From Candidatus Endomicrobium embiratermitis (GTDB lineage Bacteria > Elusimicrobiota > Endomicrobiia > Endomicrobiales > Endomicrobiaceae), in the NCBI GenBank assembly GCA_009781315.1, contig WQYI01000001.1, positions 62,001 to 126,000 on the forward strand: DNA of 64,000 nucleotides. Reading direction: 5' to 3'. The translations under genes were made by a program, and so were the position numbers. Positions 61,891 through 64,000 of the stretch are shown here, in pieces (within the stretch, counting starts at the first letter, position 1; every line of letters starts with the position of its first letter). The notes beneath the pieces were generated by a model. It saw only the letters and a program-made list of their open reading frames with translations, was not told the DNA's origin and made no database searches.

Positions 61891-62432
61891 ATTTAAAAGA
61901 AAAAAATATCATTCTGGGCGTTTGCGGCGCTATTGCCGCGTATAAAGTCTGCGACATAATAAGAGCGCTGGTAAAGCTTGGCGCAAACGTCGAATGCATA
62001 CTTACAAAAAACGGAGCGAAGTTTATAACCGCGCTTACTTTGCAGACTTTATCCAAAAATAAAGTGTGGCAGGAAATGTTTGACGAGCCTGAAAAGTGGG
62101 AAATAAGCCATATATCTATTGCAAAAAAGGCGGATATTATAGCGGTTGTTCCCGCAACGGCGGACGTAATTTCAAGGCTTGCCTGCGGCAGAGCCGACGA
62201 TTTGCTTGTTTCTTCAATACTTGCCTCAAAAGCGAAAATAATGATTTGTCCGTCAATGAACGGCAATATGCTAAACCATAAAGCCGTTCAAAATAATATG
62301 AATATCTTAAAAAGTTACGGATACAAATTCGTAAACCCGGAAAGCGGCGAACTTGCCTGCGGCGACATCGGCGACGGCAGGCTTGCGAACGTTGAAACGA
62401 TTGTTTCCGAAATAGTAAAGGAATTGTCCTGA
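61887..62432 (+). CDS. coaC: Phosphopantothenoylcysteine decarboxylase
   Basis: The 181-aa flavoprotein is the decarboxylase half of coenzyme A synthesis, here separate from CoaB. GVCGAIAAYKVCDIIRAL is the FMN site, SHISIAKKADIIAVVPATAD near residue 72 has the catalytic His, and SGELACGDIGDGRL near 152 has the active-site Cys. It overlaps rpoZ by 4 bases, and coaB starts after 3 bases. Confidence 0.95.
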   Translation: MNLKEKNIILGVCGAIAAYKVCDIIRALVKLGANVECILTKNGAKFITALTLQTLSKNKVWQEMFDEPEKWEISHISIAKKADIIAVVPATADVISRLACGRADDLLVSSILASKAKIMICPSMNGNMLNHKAVQNNMNILKSYGYKFVNPESGELACGDIGDGRLANVETIVSEIVKELS

Positions 62433-62435
62433 CAT

Positions 62436-63146
62436 ATGCCTTTAACGTTTTTAATAACTTCAGGACCAACAAAAGAATATATAGACCCTGTGCGATACAT
62501 ATGTAATGATTCATCGGGCAAAATGGGTGCGGCTCTTGCCTGCCGTGCGTTGAAAAAGAATCACAAAGTCATTTTTATAACCGGCAGTTCGGAAGCATCT
62601 CTCCCTAGAGCGGCAAAGATAATAAAGGTTACAAGCGCTTTGGATATGTTTAAATCCGTTAAAGATAATTTTAAAAAAGCGGATATTATTATCGGCGCTG
62701 CCGCGGTGGCGGATTTCAGACCGGTCTTGCGCAGCAGACACAAAATAAAAAAAGGGACAAAGTCCCCTCGGTTATTAATAAAACTGCAAAAAAATCCGGA
62801 TATTATCGCCTATTGCGGAAAAAATAAAAAAAAGCAGGTTGTGGCCGGGTTTGCTCTTGAAACTCAAAATTTAATTTTAAACGCGGAAAAAAAATTAAAA
62901 AATAAAAATCTAGATTTAATAATAGCAAATAACAAACAAAGTTTAGGTTCCGATAAAACAACAGTTCATTTAATTACAGCTAATTCTGTCATTGCGAGGA
63001 AGAAAACAAAGTTTTCTGACGAAGCAATCCAGGCTTTTGCCGTTAAGTCCTTAAAACAAGCGTCAAAAAATATTATCGCGGGAAAGATTATAGATGAAAC
63101 AATCCGAATATTTGAACGTATTAAAGCTGGCAAAAAGAACTCTTGA
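62436..63146 (+). CDS. coaB: Phosphopantothenate-cysteine ligase, with an internal palindromic insert
   Basis: The 236-aa protein joins cysteine to phosphopantothenate. FLITSGPTKEYIDPVRYICNDSSGKMG is the nucleotide site, AAAVADFRPV near residue 89 and KIKKG near 105 follow, then LDLIIANN and LGSDKTTVHLI near 170-180. Residues about 184-198 (VIARKKTKFSDEAIQ) are encoded by a palindromic TGTCAT-type element at 62987-63030; the family normally has only a short turn before the last helix, here KIIDETIRIFERI. The frame stays open, so the enzyme may work. Confidence 0.9.
   Translation: MPLTFLITSGPTKEYIDPVRYICNDSSGKMGAALACRALKKNHKVIFITGSSEASLPRAAKIIKVTSALDMFKSVKDNFKKADIIIGAAAVADFRPVLRSRHKIKKGTKSPRLLIKLQKNPDIIAYCGKNKKKQVVAGFALETQNLILNAEKKLKNKNLDLIIANNKQSLGSDKTTVHLITANSVIARKKTKFSDEAIQAFAVKSLKQASKNIIAGKIIDETIRIFERIKAGKKNS
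62987..63030. repeat. Palindromic TGTCAT-type element inside coaB
   Basis: TGTCATTGC at the start and GCAATCC at the end flank an inner GAAAAC/GTTTTC hairpin. The sequence begins and ends like dispersed palindromes known from other genomes (TGTCATTGCGAG...GAAGCAATCC). It is read through in frame. Confidence 0.75.
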
Positions 63147-63852
63147 AGAATATTCAAACTGGGGTGAAGAAGAATTGCGTAAATTTCCCGTTTCCGAAAC
63201 AACAGAAAAAAATGCGAATATTGCAAAATCCGCTGATCCGTCCGCAAGGCAGGCTTTGCCCGCCGCAAAACTTTTACAGTCTTTAAGAGAAGAAGCTTCA
63301 AAATGTAAAAAATGTCCGCTGGGAACAAGCCGTTTAACATGCGTTTTCGGCGAAGGTTCGCCAAACGCCGAACTTATGTTTGTCGGCGAAGGTCCGGGAT
63401 ATGAAGAAGACCACAAAGGACTTCCTTTTATAGGCAGAGCCGGACAACTTTTGACAAAAATAATAGAAGCCATGGGGCATACAAGGGAAACGGTTTATAT
63501 TGCCAACATCGTAAAATGCCACCCTATGAAAGATCCGTCGGATCCTGAAAAACGCTCAAACGACAGGCCGCCGACTTTTGACGAAATGGAAATTTGCAGA
63601 ACATATTTGGACAGGCAGCTTGAAATTATAAAACCTAAAATAATAGTAACTTTAGGCGCGTCTTCGACAAAAGGGTTGCTGAAAACGGAAGAATCAATAA
63701 GTTTAATCAGGGGCACGTTTAAAGAATATAACGGAATTAAACTGCTGCCTACCTATCATCCCGCGGCTCTTTTGAGAAATCCGGATTTAAAAAAAGACGT
63801 ATGGGCTGACATGAAAAAGGTCATGAATTATCTGAAAACGGGCGCGGTATGA
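63094..63852 (+). CDS. udg: Uracil-DNA glycosylase, family 4 (iron-sulfur type)
   Basis: The 252-aa protein removes uracil from DNA. CKKCPLGTSR (Cys 71 and 74) begins the domain, MFVGEGPGYEEDHKGLPFIGRAGQLLT near residue 95 is the catalytic loop, KCHP and EICRTYL give the other two cluster Cys, and LPTYHPAALLRNP near 220 is the second DNA-contact motif. An N-terminal helical part of about 65 aa precedes it. It overlaps coaB by 53 bases. Confidence 0.95.
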   Translation: MKQSEYLNVLKLAKRTLEEYSNWGEEELRKFPVSETTEKNANIAKSADPSARQALPAAKLLQSLREEASKCKKCPLGTSRLTCVFGEGSPNAELMFVGEGPGYEEDHKGLPFIGRAGQLLTKIIEAMGHTRETVYIANIVKCHPMKDPSDPEKRSNDRPPTFDEMEICRTYLDRQLEIIKPKIIVTLGASSTKGLLKTEESISLIRGTFKEYNGIKLLPTYHPAALLRNPDLKKDVWADMKKVMNYLKTGAV

Positions 63853-64000
63853 AAGTCTTAGAAGTCGCGCTTCCCGTTCCGTTAAACAAAACGTTTTATT
63901 ACCTGCCTGCCGATAATTTATCTCCCGAAAATATAGTCGGAAAAAGAGTGAAAGCGCAATTCGGAAAAAGAGTTGCGACCGGTTATGCTTTATCAGTTGT
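63849..64000 (+). CDS. priA: Primosomal protein N' (replication restart helicase), N-terminal part
   Basis: The frame (MKVLEVALPVPLNKTFYYLP, then GKRVKAQFGKRVATGYAL) is the 3'-DNA-binding domain at the start of PriA. The gene runs off the right edge. It overlaps udg by 4 bases (ATGA). Only about 50 residues are visible, but this domain is characteristic. Confidence 0.85.
   Translation, partial: MKVLEVALPVPLNKTFYYLPADNLSPENIVGKRVKAQFGKRVATGYALSV

Noticed and set aside
61887-63146. Frameshifted coaBC fusion
   Set aside because: Both ORFs have complete motifs and their own starts; separate CoaB and CoaC genes exist in some lineages.
1-64000. Prophage or integrative element
   Set aside because: No integrase, capsid, portal or terminase genes were seen; only one small Y1 transposase is present.

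Overview
The window reads as chromosomal DNA of a diderm bacterium with moderately low GC. The most likely source is an Elusimicrobiota (Endomicrobium-like) or Omnitrophota-related lineage. The evidence is the outer-envelope gene set (secretin, lipoproteins with lipoboxes, an OmpA-like lipoprotein, a barrel ending in Phe, alpha-2-macroglobulin with PBP1C), the Tad-like pilin genes, two giant multidomain secreted proteins and many hairpin-type intergenic repeats. The phylum is inference; no rRNA gene is present.

Layout: 1-2.75 kb has the end of dihydrolipoamide dehydrogenase and gcvT (glycine cleavage), separated by a REP-associated transposase with its own inverted repeats. 2.85-5.6 kb is a small Tad-like cluster (short secretin, pilin-like protein, TadE-like, TadG-like). 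5.6-6.5 kb is rmlA. 6.6-16 kb is one giant gene (about 3139 aa). 16.2-30.5 kb is dominated by triose, pentose and nucleoside metabolism (tpiA, pduL, rpiB, split transketolase, deoB, purine and pyrimidine nucleoside phosphorylases, MTA phosphorylase, cytidine deaminase), with recJ, a TPR protein, a lipoprotein and a triple-GAF membrane protein. 30.6-36.2 kb holds envelope proteins (Na/Pi cotransporter with an Ig-like N-terminus, MORN protein, repeat-containing barrel protein, OmpA-like lipoprotein, secreted metallo-beta-lactamase-fold protein). 36.2-44.3 kb is an alpha-2-macroglobulin/pbpC pair. 44.4-47.5 kb is gap-pgk-secG plus tRNA-Leu and tRNA-Gly. rsmG follows on the minus strand, then the second giant gene (48.4-55.8 kb, 2465 aa), a minus-strand set (coiled-coil protein, SemiSWEET, ferredoxin-flavodoxin protein, mnmG), lemA with a GIDE-domain partner, and gmk-rpoZ-coaC-coaB-udg-priA.

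How the genes work together: nucleosides can be split by punA, pdp and mtnP; deoB and rpiB move the sugar phosphates into the pentose pathway; transketolase, tpiA, gap and pgk carry the carbon into lower glycolysis; PduL can convert acyl-CoA to acyl-phosphate for substrate-level ATP.

The most unusual content is of two kinds. First, the two giant proteins share an N-terminal domain with DLH and GGFH motifs that resembles the ChaN/EreA/TraB-TIKI type. Each has its own internal duplication, and the second also carries an M48-like HELAH motif and a region resembling Cys/Met-metabolism PLP enzymes. Second, at least ten intergenic loci hold degenerate 7-mer or 8-mer tandem repeats, most of them arranged as long imperfect palindromes whose units differ from locus to locus; at several loci they include the stop codon of the gene before. 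A separate family of TGTCAT-type hairpins also occurs, one of them inside the coaB reading frame.
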